Below are positions 18,075 through 27,633 of a DNA stretch of 64,000 bases, one piece after another (the stretch's first letter is position 1; each line of letters opens with the position of its first letter). The notes under the pieces are model-generated. The model saw nothing but the letters and a program-made list of their open reading frames with translations, ran no database searches and was not told the origin of the DNA. The DNA is taken from contig NZ_JAJKFQ010000029.1 in the NCBI RefSeq assembly GCF_020966635.1, forward strand, positions 310,001 through 374,000, given 5' to 3'. This DNA is from Stieleria sp. JC731. GTDB taxonomy: Bacteria; Planctomycetota; Planctomycetia; Pirellulales; Pirellulaceae. A program made the translations under genes and the position numbers.

Positions 18075-19876
18075 GTTTCGTACCAGGTGAATTGAAACAA
18101 ACACTTTGCCACATCAGGCGATCGATGGACAACAGCCCGTCGACAGTCAACGCGTGTGACAATGTTTCCGCAAACCGTATTGGTTTGCGACCGTTCACCC
18201 ATGGACAATGCCTGATCCGACGTTTCTTGCTGCCGTGCCTTTTGCTGCTCGGTTCTGTATCTCACCGAAACGCTATCGCCGCTGACACTGTCAACGGATC
18301 GAGTAAAACTTCAACAGGTACGGTTTCGTCGGATTCAGTCGAATCATCACAAGTCACTCAACCCGACCACGGGACGCATGACATGCTGATGCTGTTGCCC
18401 AACGGGCCAATGCATCTACGTGTCTTGATCAGCAATGGTGGAAAATCGCTTGCCGGAACTCGCGAAGCCTACTTGCAGCGTCTTAGCGAGACGTTGGATA
18501 CCGATGGCGATGGCAAAGTCAGCCGCGACGAGGCCGCAGAGCACCCATTGTTCGTCACGAACACACGTTTCAGCGACAACAAATTCCTTAGTTCTCTCCG
18601 AAGCCGCCGACCGTTTTCCAAGCGTGAACTGGAACTTGCCGTTGATCGTGCTGCAGGGCAATTGGTGACTTATCGCCAAAACAATGCTCTGGCCGATCAA
18701 GACATGAATGTGTTCGAAGTCTTGGATCAAGATCAATCGGGCGCGATCGATCGAGCCGAAATGCGTCTTGCCGCGTCGCGAATCGCGTCTCGTGATTTGG
18801 ACTTTGATCAATGCATTACATTTGACGAATTCTTGGACCAGCCCGAAGCAACGCCAATGGGTTTGGTGGTTTCGACAATCGCTGATGAACCTCCCGGATC
18901 GGTTCATGCCGACATGCTACGCGACGCTAGTGAGCCGGTTTTGCCAGCACGGTTGATACGAACCTACGATAAGAATCGCGATCGCAAGCTCTCATCCGAA
19001 GAACTGCACTGGACCGACGAACGGGTCGCAACATTCGACCAGGACCGAGACAACAAGCTTGACTTGCGTGAATTGGCAACGCTGATCGACGGTGAACCCG
19101 AAGTCACCTTGGCGGTCGAGTTGGAGCAGTCTTCATCGGGTTCACTAAAATTGGTCCGCCACTCCAACTTGGATGTTCAAGTCCAAGGCGAAACCATCAG
19201 GATACGACGCAACGGCATCTCCCTGACCATCAACTATCGGTTTCGAGATCCGGTTGCCGAAGCAGAGACCAATGCGTCAAACGCTTTCAACCAAATCGAT
19301 GTCGATGCCAACGGATACCTTGATCGCGACGAGATTACAGAACACCAACGTTTCGAACGCTACCTCTTCGACGCGATGGATCGTGACGCAGACGACCGAG
19401 TTTTCGCAAACGAAATGCTTGACTATGTCCGCGAATACACCGAACCCGCATCAACCAGTTGCCAAGTTACGTTGCTTGATGCCGGAAGCGGGTTCTTTCA
19501 AGTTTTAGACGAAAACGCTGACGGTCGCATTTCGATTCGCGAATTGCGAACTTGTGAAAACAACCTAATCCAAAGTTCTGCCGGGAAGTCTGAACTGACA
19601 CCGAACGAACTGATGGCTTCTTATCAGATCGAGATCAAACGTGGCGGGACAAGCCTGTTCGGTCGAGTTGATCGTCCAACGATCGAGACCCCCGAAGCTT
19701 TCCTAACGCCTCCCCAAGGGCCGATCTGGTTCCAACGGATGGATCGAAACAGCGACGGTGATCTTACGTGGGATGAATTCCTCGGAAGCCGAGAAACGTT
19801 CCACCAGCTTGATAAAGACCAAGACAACCTTATTGACCAAAACGAAGCTACGTTAGCGAGTAAGTTAGACGGATGA
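18071..19876 (+). CDS. Secreted multi-EF-hand protein
   Basis: 601 aa. About nine EF-hand-like loops can be seen, for example DTDGDGKVSRDE (about 142), DQDQSGAIDRAE (218), DKNRDRKLSSEE (299), DQDRDNKLDLRE (322), DVDANGYLDRDE (410), DENADGRISIRE (479), DRNSDGDLTWDE (557) and DKDQDNLIDQNE (580). Several are canonical Ca2+-binding loops, others degenerate. A hydrophobic core near 51-62 followed by AIAAD suggests export, with an unusually long n-region if translation starts at ATG 18071; a later Met (18125) is possible. The 18071 start overlaps the DUF1501 stop as ATGA. The long linkers between loop pairs (about 340-400) are of unknown fold. It is a candidate calcium-dependent partner of the two exported proteins encoded before it. 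Confidence 0.85.
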   Translation: MSFVPGELKQTLCHIRRSMDNSPSTVNACDNVSANRIGLRPFTHGQCLIRRFLLPCLLLLGSVSHRNAIAADTVNGSSKTSTGTVSSDSVESSQVTQPDHGTHDMLMLLPNGPMHLRVLISNGGKSLAGTREAYLQRLSETLDTDGDGKVSRDEAAEHPLFVTNTRFSDNKFLSSLRSRRPFSKRELELAVDRAAGQLVTYRQNNALADQDMNVFEVLDQDQSGAIDRAEMRLAASRIASRDLDFDQCITFDEFLDQPEATPMGLVVSTIADEPPGSVHADMLRDASEPVLPARLIRTYDKNRDRKLSSEELHWTDERVATFDQDRDNKLDLRELATLIDGEPEVTLAVELEQSSSGSLKLVRHSNLDVQVQGETIRIRRNGISLTINYRFRDPVAEAETNASNAFNQIDVDANGYLDRDEITEHQRFERYLFDAMDRDADDRVFANEMLDYVREYTEPASTSCQVTLLDAGSGFFQVLDENADGRISIRELRTCENNLIQSSAGKSELTPNELMASYQIEIKRGGTSLFGRVDRPTIETPEAFLTPPQGPIWFQRMDRNSDGDLTWDEFLGSRETFHQLDKDQDNLIDQNEATLASKLDG

Positions 19877-20955
19877 GCACCACTACTGACCAGAACGCCC
19901 TGAGCAATTCTTCTTCAACAAACAACGGACAGTTGCTTGACCAAGTTGACAAATTGCGTCAGTCGCGAGAACAGCTTCGTTCCGAAGTCGGCAAGGTGAT
20001 CGTTGGCCAACAGGACGTTGTCGACCTTCTGTTGCTGGGACTGCTTTGCCGTGGTCACGTGTTGCTTCACGGCGTTCCCGGGTTAGGTAAAACCCTGATG
20101 GCGCGAACGTTGTCGTCGACACTGGATTTAAAATTCAAACGCGTTCAGTTCACGCCTGACTTAATGCCGTCGGACATCACCGGCACCGATGTGATCGAGG
20201 AACAAGAAGGCGGCGGGGGACACCGGCTTAAGTTTGTGCCGGGACCGATCTTTACCAATTTCCTGCTCGCCGACGAAGTCAACCGAACGCCACCTAAAAC
20301 ACAGGCCGCTCTACTGCAGGCGATGCAAGAGCATGAGGTTTCGGTCGGCAATACGACGTACCAGCTTGATCCCCCATTTTTCGTCGTCGCGACACAGAAC
20401 CCGATCGAGATGGAAGGCACCTACCCGCTTCCCGAAGCTCAGGTCGACCGTTTCATGTTTAACATTCGCGTTCGCTACCCGACGATCGAAGAGGAAGCCG
20501 CCATCATCCGGGGCACAACGGGAACAGAGGTTGCCGAACCGACAGCCGTCTTGTCGTCAGATGATCTACTGCAGCTTCAATCGATCGTCCGTGGTGTTCC
20601 GATATCAGACGACGTCGTTATGTATGCGGCGCGCTTGGTCGCCGCGACACGACCAAGCGACGCAGATCGCGGCAGCAATTCTCGCGGCCACTCCGGCGGC
20701 CAAGAAATCGAAATGGTGCAAAAGTACGTGACCTATGGCGCCAGCCCACGTGCCGGTCAGGCACTGGTCTTAGCCGGAAAGGCGCGTGCGATTTTGGAAG
20801 GTCGCTACCACGTCGACTTCGCCGATATTGCCGCACTGGCTCATCCGGTTCTGCGTCACCGTTTGGTCTTAAACTTCCACGGCCGTGCCGACAACGTGGA
20901 TTCAGATACGGTGATCGACGCACTACTCCGTGAAGTCAAGGAGGAAACCGCGTGA
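19873..20955 (+). CDS. MoxR-family AAA+ ATPase
   Basis: 360 aa. The Walker A is GVPGLGKT (about residue 66), Walker B is LLADEVNRTPPKTQAALLQAMQE, and sensor 1 is VATQNPIEMEGTYPLPEAQ, with the VDRFMF arginine region after it. MoxR ATPases are chaperone-like and usually work with VWA proteins to mature or insert cofactors into partner proteins. The first 30 residues are Ser/Asn/Gln-rich and variable. ATG 19873 overlaps the EF-hand gene stop (ATGA), and the stop overlaps the GTG start of the DUF58 gene (GTGA). Position between secreted proteins and DUF58/VWA proteins suggests that some of the operon's own products are its clients; that is inference. Confidence 0.92.
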   Translation: MSTTTDQNALSNSSSTNNGQLLDQVDKLRQSREQLRSEVGKVIVGQQDVVDLLLLGLLCRGHVLLHGVPGLGKTLMARTLSSTLDLKFKRVQFTPDLMPSDITGTDVIEEQEGGGGHRLKFVPGPIFTNFLLADEVNRTPPKTQAALLQAMQEHEVSVGNTTYQLDPPFFVVATQNPIEMEGTYPLPEAQVDRFMFNIRVRYPTIEEEAAIIRGTTGTEVAEPTAVLSSDDLLQLQSIVRGVPISDDVVMYAARLVAATRPSDADRGSNSRGHSGGQEIEMVQKYVTYGASPRAGQALVLAGKARAILEGRYHVDFADIAALAHPVLRHRLVLNFHGRADNVDSDTVIDALLREVKEETA

Positions 20956-21896
20956 TCGCCAAGTCGCCTACAAAGCAATCAACGCGCAAGGCGACCGGTC
21001 AAGCGGACAACAAACCGCAGTGGCTCAAGCCTGACGAACTTGCCCGCCTTAGCTCGATCGAGCTGCGCGCCCGCGGTGTTGTCGAAGGATTTCTGCAAGG
21101 ACTACACCGCAGTCCGTTCATCGGTTACAGCGTGGAGTTTTCATCGCACCGTCGCTACGGTCCTGGCGATGACTTGCGCCATGTCAATTGGAAACTGTTT
21201 GCACGGCAACGAAAGCTGTACGTCAAAGAATTCGACGCCGAGACCAACCTGAACCTTTATCTGTTCGTCGATGCCAGTCGGTCGATGCAGTGCAAAGTCG
21301 AAGGTGCGATGACCAAGCATGATTACGCCGCGACACTTGCCGCTGCATTTGCATCGCTTGCGTTGAAACAACGCGACGCCGTGGGAGTCGGCCTTTTTGA
21401 CGATGGCGTGCATCGTTATCTCGATCCGTCCGCCAAACCGGGACGTTGGGAAGACTGCCTGGCGCTGCTATCGGATCCCTTGCAGTCCAATGTCACGGGA
21501 TTGTCAAAATCTCTCGAACAGGCCGCCGCGCTTGCAAGACATCGCGGCATCGTCGTGATCCTTAGCGATCTCGTCGACGACGATTTGGATGGCTTCAAAA
21601 AGGGCCTCCAACAACTAAGACATCGTGGTCACGAAGTGATTGTGTTTCACTTGCTTGACCCGTTCGAACGGCGATTGGCCGAAGGCGGTCGATACCGAGT
21701 GCTGGACATGGAAAGCTCCGCACAACTGACGACAAACATGGAAAGCGTTCGCACCGCCTATCTAAAAAGAATTGACCAGTGGTGCCAACAACTCGACGAC
21801 GCATGCTTGCTTCAGGGCGTTGATCGGGTCGAACTGACAACAGACATTCCGCCGACCGCGGCATTAGTGGAATACTTGGTTCAAAGATCAAACTGA
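20952..21896 (+). CDS. DUF58 (VWA-like) protein
   Basis: 314 aa. The DUF58 core is clear: GPGDDLRHVNWKLFARQRKL near residue 75-95 and YLFVDASRSM (about 108), a MIDAS-like DxSxS variant of VWA domains. DUF58 proteins almost always follow MoxR genes and are thought to be co-chaperones of the ATPase. No transmembrane segment is present. The start is GTG at 20952, overlapping the moxR stop, and the stop overlaps the next ATG as TGATG. A Lys/Gln-rich tail of about 20 residues precedes the conserved part. Confidence 0.9.
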   Translation: MIAKSPTKQSTRKATGQADNKPQWLKPDELARLSSIELRARGVVEGFLQGLHRSPFIGYSVEFSSHRRYGPGDDLRHVNWKLFARQRKLYVKEFDAETNLNLYLFVDASRSMQCKVEGAMTKHDYAATLAAAFASLALKQRDAVGVGLFDDGVHRYLDPSAKPGRWEDCLALLSDPLQSNVTGLSKSLEQAAALARHRGIVVILSDLVDDDLDGFKKGLQQLRHRGHEVIVFHLLDPFERRLAEGGRYRVLDMESSAQLTTNMESVRTAYLKRIDQWCQQLDDACLLQGVDRVELTTDIPPTAALVEYLVQRSN

Positions 21897-23986
21897 TGAA
21901 CTTCATCCAAACCGGATTCCTAATCGGCGGCGCCGCACTGGCGATCCCAGTGCTGGTGCACCTGTTGAGTCGGTGGCAAGTCCAGCGAGTCGAATTGGGA
22001 ACGATGCGTTTCCTTCAGGAAGTCATGCAGGATGGTGCGCAGCGTCGCAAGATACGACGCTGGTTGCTGCTGCTCACACGCCTGGCCTGCGTTGCCGCAT
22101 TGGTTTTGTTGTTCGCCAGACCTTACCTTCCTGAATTCATCCGCCGAGACGGAGATCGACTGCGCGTCATCTTGGTTGATCAGTCAGCCAGTATGGCCAT
22201 GCCAGGCGAGAACGGGCGATTGATCGACGACGCGATTTCACAAGCAAGCGAACTTGCCGGACAACTGGGAACCGACGCAAAAATACGCTGGGCCTATTTC
22301 GATTCGCGCGTTCATCCGATCGAACCGGCCAGCAACCGAATTTCGGCACCACGATCTTTGGTTGGAAGCACGAATTACCTTTCCGCTCTTAGCTGGGCAC
22401 GTGACCAAGTTGATGCACACCCGGATGCGATCGCGGACATTGTGCTGATTTCAGATTTTCAACAAACAGGAATCGCCTCTGATTCGGCTGAGACTGACAT
22501 CTTGGCCATGCCAAAAGACCTGCCTGTTCGCCTCGTTGATGTCGGACGCGTCGCGGCAAGCAATATTGCGGTGACATCAGCAATGCCTCAAGCGATCCGC
22601 ACCGCACCGTCACAACCTGCTGTGGTCAATGTCACACTGTTTAACTACGGGACATTACCGCTTGAAGAAATTCCGATGACGGGAACAGCGGAAAACGGTG
22701 GGCGCAGCGTCCGCTTGAAAAAGTCCATCAACATTCCGGGCGAACAAGCTCAAGAGCTAGCCTTCGATTTTGGACAACTTGATCCAGGTATTTGGCAAGT
22801 CACATTTCAGCTTGATGTCGAAGACGATCTCGCGATCGACAACCACCGCATCACCGCCATGGAAGTTGGCCAACCGGCCTCCGTCATGGTGATCGATGGT
22901 GGCTCGCGTGACGAAGCCGTGCTGGGAGAGAGCTTCTATTTAACGGCCGCACTACGACAGTCCAAGACTGCTTCGATCGCCACAGACGACTTAGTCCAAT
23001 CGACTGAAAACACCACCAGTCGGTTTGATCCGAAGGTGGTCTACCTGTACGACGAATCGATTCCAGACTTGCAACCCGATAAGTTTCCTCTGGTGGTCGT
23101 CGCGGATAGCGCGTCAATTCCTCGCAATGCAGTCAGTCGAATTGAAAGCTATGTGCAAGCCGGTGGCCAACTACTTGTCTTTGCAGGTGACGGAATCGAA
23201 CAACGCGATCAAACCGATAATATCTGGGAAGGTTCTGCGTTGACGCCCGGTCGGTTTGGACAGACTCGACAAAGCGGTGTGATGCCATTCCATCTGATCA
23301 ACATCGATAAGACTTCCTCGATGCTGATGATGTTTGCTGACCCACAGCAGGGTGACTTAGGTCGTCTAGCATTCAATCGCATCTTACCGGTGGAACCGTC
23401 CGACTTCACCGCCGTGCTCGCATCATTTGACGGTGACATCCCTGCGCTAACTCGACATTCCGTTGGCCAAGGCGATGTCGTTTGGTTCTTATCGAGCGCC
23501 GATGCCAGTTGGGGCCAATGGACAACGAATCCCTTGTACTTGCCATTGGTCCATCAAATGGCCGGCGACCTTCTAAACCTCACCGGGGAAGGAAGGATTC
23601 GATTCCGATCCGTCGGGTCCGATCGCGAACTGGTATCCAATCGCCCCCCATCGATTATTCGAAACGTCAGTTTGCAGACCGATGGCACGACTTCGTCAGA
23701 TCCTTCCGCTGTCAATTCATTGGCATTTGACCACCCAGGGTTTGAGTCCGAAGACAGAGGAGTGCTGTATGTCGTCAACTCAGCTTCTCGCGAATCCGAT
23801 ACGACACGGCTACCCGCCGAAGACTTCGCTTCTCATTTCCAAATCACGGTCGCGGATTCGGATTCAACCGAAGTCGCTCAGCCCGTCCAGAACGAAAGCA
23901 AACGGGAACTGTGGCCCCTATTTGCCGCCTTAACCGCATTGCTGTTAGCAACCGAATTCTTTCTCGCCAACCGGACCACCGCATGA
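21896..23986 (+). CDS. BatA-type VWA membrane protein
   Basis: 696 aa. The N-terminus is the BatA motif (ALAIPVLVHLLSR, then RRKIRRWLLLLTRLACVAALV), with two membrane segments. A VWA-like domain follows, beginning ILVDQSASM (about residue 92). The middle part (about 230-560) looks like an extracytoplasmic beta domain followed by a glutamine-amidotransferase-like segment. A C-terminal membrane helix (about 672-690) anchors it again. In Bacteroides the Bat proteins are linked with aerotolerance. Here the protein probably links the cytoplasmic MoxR/DUF58 pair with the periplasm-like space. The start overlaps the DUF58 stop (TGATG) and the stop overlaps the next ATG (ATGA). Confidence 0.85.
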   Translation: MNFIQTGFLIGGAALAIPVLVHLLSRWQVQRVELGTMRFLQEVMQDGAQRRKIRRWLLLLTRLACVAALVLLFARPYLPEFIRRDGDRLRVILVDQSASMAMPGENGRLIDDAISQASELAGQLGTDAKIRWAYFDSRVHPIEPASNRISAPRSLVGSTNYLSALSWARDQVDAHPDAIADIVLISDFQQTGIASDSAETDILAMPKDLPVRLVDVGRVAASNIAVTSAMPQAIRTAPSQPAVVNVTLFNYGTLPLEEIPMTGTAENGGRSVRLKKSINIPGEQAQELAFDFGQLDPGIWQVTFQLDVEDDLAIDNHRITAMEVGQPASVMVIDGGSRDEAVLGESFYLTAALRQSKTASIATDDLVQSTENTTSRFDPKVVYLYDESIPDLQPDKFPLVVVADSASIPRNAVSRIESYVQAGGQLLVFAGDGIEQRDQTDNIWEGSALTPGRFGQTRQSGVMPFHLINIDKTSSMLMMFADPQQGDLGRLAFNRILPVEPSDFTAVLASFDGDIPALTRHSVGQGDVVWFLSSADASWGQWTTNPLYLPLVHQMAGDLLNLTGEGRIRFRSVGSDRELVSNRPPSIIRNVSLQTDGTTSSDPSAVNSLAFDHPGFESEDRGVLYVVNSASRESDTTRLPAEDFASHFQITVADSDSTEVAQPVQNESKRELWPLFAALTALLLATEFFLANRTTA

Positions 23987-26900
23987 ACGCTCCAGATGTT
24001 GCCTATCAGGTCGCACGCCAGTTCGCTGCACTGCGTCGACGATACCTTGGCGTCCGTGTAGCCGCATTATTCGGATACACTTCCGCGGCTCTGCTGGCCT
24101 TCGTGATCGCACTTTCGCTGGTCGACTACCGCTGGGAGATCGACGCAGACAACCGAAGGACGGCCCTGCTATCGGGAACCCTATCCATATTCGCTGTGAT
24201 GTTTTGGCGATTGTTCGCGATCGTCAAAGAATCACGACAACGTTCATTCGCCGGACGCTTGGAGCGATCGTTCGACGATTTCGGCCAACGGATCCGTACC
24301 GTTCTGGACACCGTCGATGGACGTGTATCCGGCCCAATGGAAATGCTGCGTGCCCTTGGAAATCAAACGCTCGGTCGCTGGGATCTGGCGATGCCCAATC
24401 GCATCATCCCGACGGGATTGATGTATGGAGGAATCCTGGTCCTGATGCTGACATCGGGAATCATGGCGGGAATGTTCAGCCTGGGCGGTGACATTCGATT
24501 GGCTCTGCTAAGAGTTCTCGGAAGCGAAACACCCTACACAATGCTTGAATCCGCCCCAGGTGACACCAAGCTTCTTGAGGGAACACCGGTTGAAGTTTCA
24601 CTACAGCTAGTCGGCCGGACCGATCGCGATGTGCTGCTCCGCTATCGTGAACTTGCCCTTCCCGGTCAATCGGACGATACCAATGACATTGGCTCCGAAC
24701 CGATTGAGTGGATCGAATCAAAGCTATTGCCGGATGAGCCACAGCCGGACGGCTTTGCTTCCGCCCGCAGAAAACAATTCAGCTTGGCTCTTGGCAATGC
24801 ACGCGTGCCAATTGAGTATCAGTTCATTTCTGCCGGTCAACAGACAAAGATTCACCGGATCGATATCCAACCACTGATCGAAGTTCAGTCGCTAACGATC
24901 GAAGTCACGCCCCCGGAATACACCGAACTTCCCGCACGCGTGTTTGATCGACCTGATTTGACTGTCTTGGAACAATCCGAAGTGGTTGTCACCATACTGC
25001 TAAACCACCCGCTATCTTCACCCGAATTGCTAGTCGGTGTGAAAAAGCCACAGCTTCAAAAGGTCGAACTGGTTCCCGGTGAAGACCGTTCGGTGTGGTC
25101 GTTCACGTTGCCATCGACAGAAACGATCCGCTGGCAGTTTTCAGGGGCCGGTAGAGACGGAACACCGATGGATCCTGTCTTCGGCAAACTCAGCATTCGA
25201 CGCGATGCGGCTCCCACCGTTCGCTGGAATGAACCTTCGGACGAACTTCAAGTTCACACATTGGCCGAAATCCCACTTTCGGTCCAAGTGTCTGACGACT
25301 ACGGGATCGTCGAATCGGGAATCGCATTTCAAATCGGTGGTGACGAAGAATACGTTCTACTCGACTGGATTGCAGAGGAAGATGAAGAGGATGAATCCGT
25401 CAACGTCAGGACTCGGCTAAAGCTAAGCGAAATCCTACCGCTGGAAACATTCCAACTGACGCAGCGAGACTATGTCGCCTACTACGCCTACGCTATCGAC
25501 AACCGTCCGTGGGGACCACATCGGACAGAATCGGATGTGAGATACATCGACATCCGTCCTTTGCGACAGTTTTACCAACAGCTCGAACCGATGCCCAACG
25601 ATGGGCAAGGCAATGGCCTCATTGTCCAATTGAGCGAGATCATTCGACGACAACGGTTCATGATCAACCGAGTCCGAAAACTAGTCCGTGACGGTGCCAG
25701 CCTCGCCAGCCAACTGGGAACGATTGATCGCCTAGTCAAAAACCAAAGTGAACTCGCCGACCTAACTCGATTCCTTGCCGAGTTCTTCATTTCCAGAGGC
25801 AACGATGATGTCGAAGCTTTAAGCCAAGCAGAATCGTCAATGTTGCAAGCGGCTGACTCGTTAGCGGCTGGCACATTCGATCTCGCCTATGCCCAACAAC
25901 AGGATGCCTTGCGATCTCTCGTCGAAGCACGTCAGGCGGTCGAGCAAATCCTGCGCAGCAACATGACGTCCCAGCAGCGACAGCAGCTTCGACGTCTGGC
26001 AAGCCAATTGCGTCAAAAGCTCCGACTCGATCGTCCCCAAACCGAACGACAACTTGTCGATTCGCTCCGACGTATCGCCTCTGACCAGCGGCAACTGGCA
26101 AGTATGGCGGCGAAGATGAATGGTGGACAGCAATTCAACCAATCCATGTCAGGCACGCAAGGCGGAGCAACACCGAAGGACGATTCCAAACCTAACGGTC
26201 AGGGTTCCATCGACAGCGAAGAGCCAGAACAGACGCCTGAATCAGACGAAACGGCCGAATCCCCTGAACCGACGGAAGATTCGCAAAACGAGCAAGAAAC
26301 CCCAGGTGACAATTCGGAGGAATCAGCCGGCGAAAACGAGGTTCCGCCGAACGAAGCTCTCTACGAACAGCAAGTCGAATTGATGGAGCGGCTCGAAGCG
26401 ATACGTGACGAATTGCAAGAACGTTTGGAATCATCGGAACTGATGTCAAGTCGAATGGATGCGGCAGCCTCACAAATGGATTCTCTTGCTGACCAAGCAC
26501 AGCAAGATGAGCCTCAGAAATTTGCCCAAGGGGGACAGGAAACTGGCGACCTGCTGGAGGAAATGAGTGTTCAACTGGAAGCCTTGTCGGCATCCGAACC
26601 GGTCGCACGAATCTCTTCACTCCGTGACTTGACCGTCGGAATGGGCATTATGGAACAGTCGCTCGCTGACGAACTGTCACAAACACCGGGGCAATCACCT
26701 GCATCGAAAGAACCCCCGAAGGATATCGAACCGGCTAAACGCCGTATCCAGTCTCGAGTCGAAACATTGAAGGAAGTGATTTCAGGCCAAGCAGAAATTG
26801 GCGACATCGAGATGAGCGAGGTTAACGATCGCCTGCAAACCTTTGCCGACGAAAACGAGTTTCTGGACTTGCTTGCTTCATCGAAAGAAGCCGTCGAAAA

Positions 26901-27633
26901 CATTGATAAAATCGAAGCGACCGAATCGATGTCGGCTCGGGACGGAGGACTGGAACGCTCTCGTGATTACATCGATGCCGCTCGACAGCTCGAACGCCTT
27001 TACCAACAGCTCGTCACACCTCGCCTCGCACGCTTGCGTCAAATGGAAGGCAAAGCGTCGTCGCTTTCGGAACAACTTTCTGGAAACGGAGGTGCGTCCG
27101 AACAGTCACCCGAAACCCAAGCCGAACTACAGGAGCTAGCCGAAGACCTACGTGGTGAAAGTCTTCGCGAGCTGGCCGAGTTGCTTGAAAATGAAGGGCA
27201 GGGAAGCGGAACAAGCGAGGAAGAAACCGAAGGGCAGGGCGGCGGTTCAAACGAAGACGACTACGACGAGCAACCAAAAGGCGGCGGTGGCGAACAGGAG
27301 AAGGCAGACGACGAAGAGGGCAATAACAACGGGAACACGAATCCCGACACGGGCATTCGGTATCTGCTGGACCGTCGTGGGGGCGGAGGAATCGCTTTGC
27401 AAAATGATGTCTCTAGCCGACTGCGGACGATTTCAAAAGAACTGCGTGATCGTATCCAACAAGTCATCTTGCTAGAGATCGCTGTCGATCGCGACACACC
27501 AATCCCTTCGGAGTATCGACGTGCGGTCGATGGGTACTTCCGAACCCTGTCGTCCGACAGTGCCGACAAAGACGGCATGCAATCCATGACGTCATCCGGC
27601 AAGCCGCTGCCGCAACAAGGAGGCACCGAATGA
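23983..27633 (+). CDS. Large coiled-coil membrane protein (DUF4175-like)
   Basis: 1216 aa. Three membrane segments are seen near residues 25-50, 60-80 and 140-165 of the trimmed protein. An extracytoplasmic beta-rich region follows (about 190-540). From about 560 onward the sequence is helical and extremely rich in Gln, Glu, Ser and Arg, with long coiled-coil stretches. Two acidic, low-complexity linkers occur (about 725-785 and 1070-1130). The layout resembles DUF4175-type proteins that accompany MoxR/DUF58/VWA clusters; this is from memory of gene order and shape. ATG 23983 overlaps the upstream stop as ATGA. The in-frame start at 23911 lies inside the BatA gene and is unlikely. Function unknown, possibly a scaffold. 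Confidence 0.75.
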   Translation: MNAPDVAYQVARQFAALRRRYLGVRVAALFGYTSAALLAFVIALSLVDYRWEIDADNRRTALLSGTLSIFAVMFWRLFAIVKESRQRSFAGRLERSFDDFGQRIRTVLDTVDGRVSGPMEMLRALGNQTLGRWDLAMPNRIIPTGLMYGGILVLMLTSGIMAGMFSLGGDIRLALLRVLGSETPYTMLESAPGDTKLLEGTPVEVSLQLVGRTDRDVLLRYRELALPGQSDDTNDIGSEPIEWIESKLLPDEPQPDGFASARRKQFSLALGNARVPIEYQFISAGQQTKIHRIDIQPLIEVQSLTIEVTPPEYTELPARVFDRPDLTVLEQSEVVVTILLNHPLSSPELLVGVKKPQLQKVELVPGEDRSVWSFTLPSTETIRWQFSGAGRDGTPMDPVFGKLSIRRDAAPTVRWNEPSDELQVHTLAEIPLSVQVSDDYGIVESGIAFQIGGDEEYVLLDWIAEEDEEDESVNVRTRLKLSEILPLETFQLTQRDYVAYYAYAIDNRPWGPHRTESDVRYIDIRPLRQFYQQLEPMPNDGQGNGLIVQLSEIIRRQRFMINRVRKLVRDGASLASQLGTIDRLVKNQSELADLTRFLAEFFISRGNDDVEALSQAESSMLQAADSLAAGTFDLAYAQQQDALRSLVEARQAVEQILRSNMTSQQRQQLRRLASQLRQKLRLDRPQTERQLVDSLRRIASDQRQLASMAAKMNGGQQFNQSMSGTQGGATPKDDSKPNGQGSIDSEEPEQTPESDETAESPEPTEDSQNEQETPGDNSEESAGENEVPPNEALYEQQVELMERLEAIRDELQERLESSELMSSRMDAAASQMDSLADQAQQDEPQKFAQGGQETGDLLEEMSVQLEALSASEPVARISSLRDLTVGMGIMEQSLADELSQTPGQSPASKEPPKDIEPAKRRIQSRVETLKEVISGQAEIGDIEMSEVNDRLQTFADENEFLDLLASSKEAVENIDKIEATESMSARDGGLERSRDYIDAARQLERLYQQLVTPRLARLRQMEGKASSLSEQLSGNGGASEQSPETQAELQELAEDLRGESLRELAELLENEGQGSGTSEEETEGQGGGSNEDDYDEQPKGGGGEQEKADDEEGNNNGNTNPDTGIRYLLDRRGGGGIALQNDVSSRLRTISKELRDRIQQVILLEIAVDRDTPIPSEYRRAVDGYFRTLSSDSADKDGMQSMTSSGKPLPQQGGTE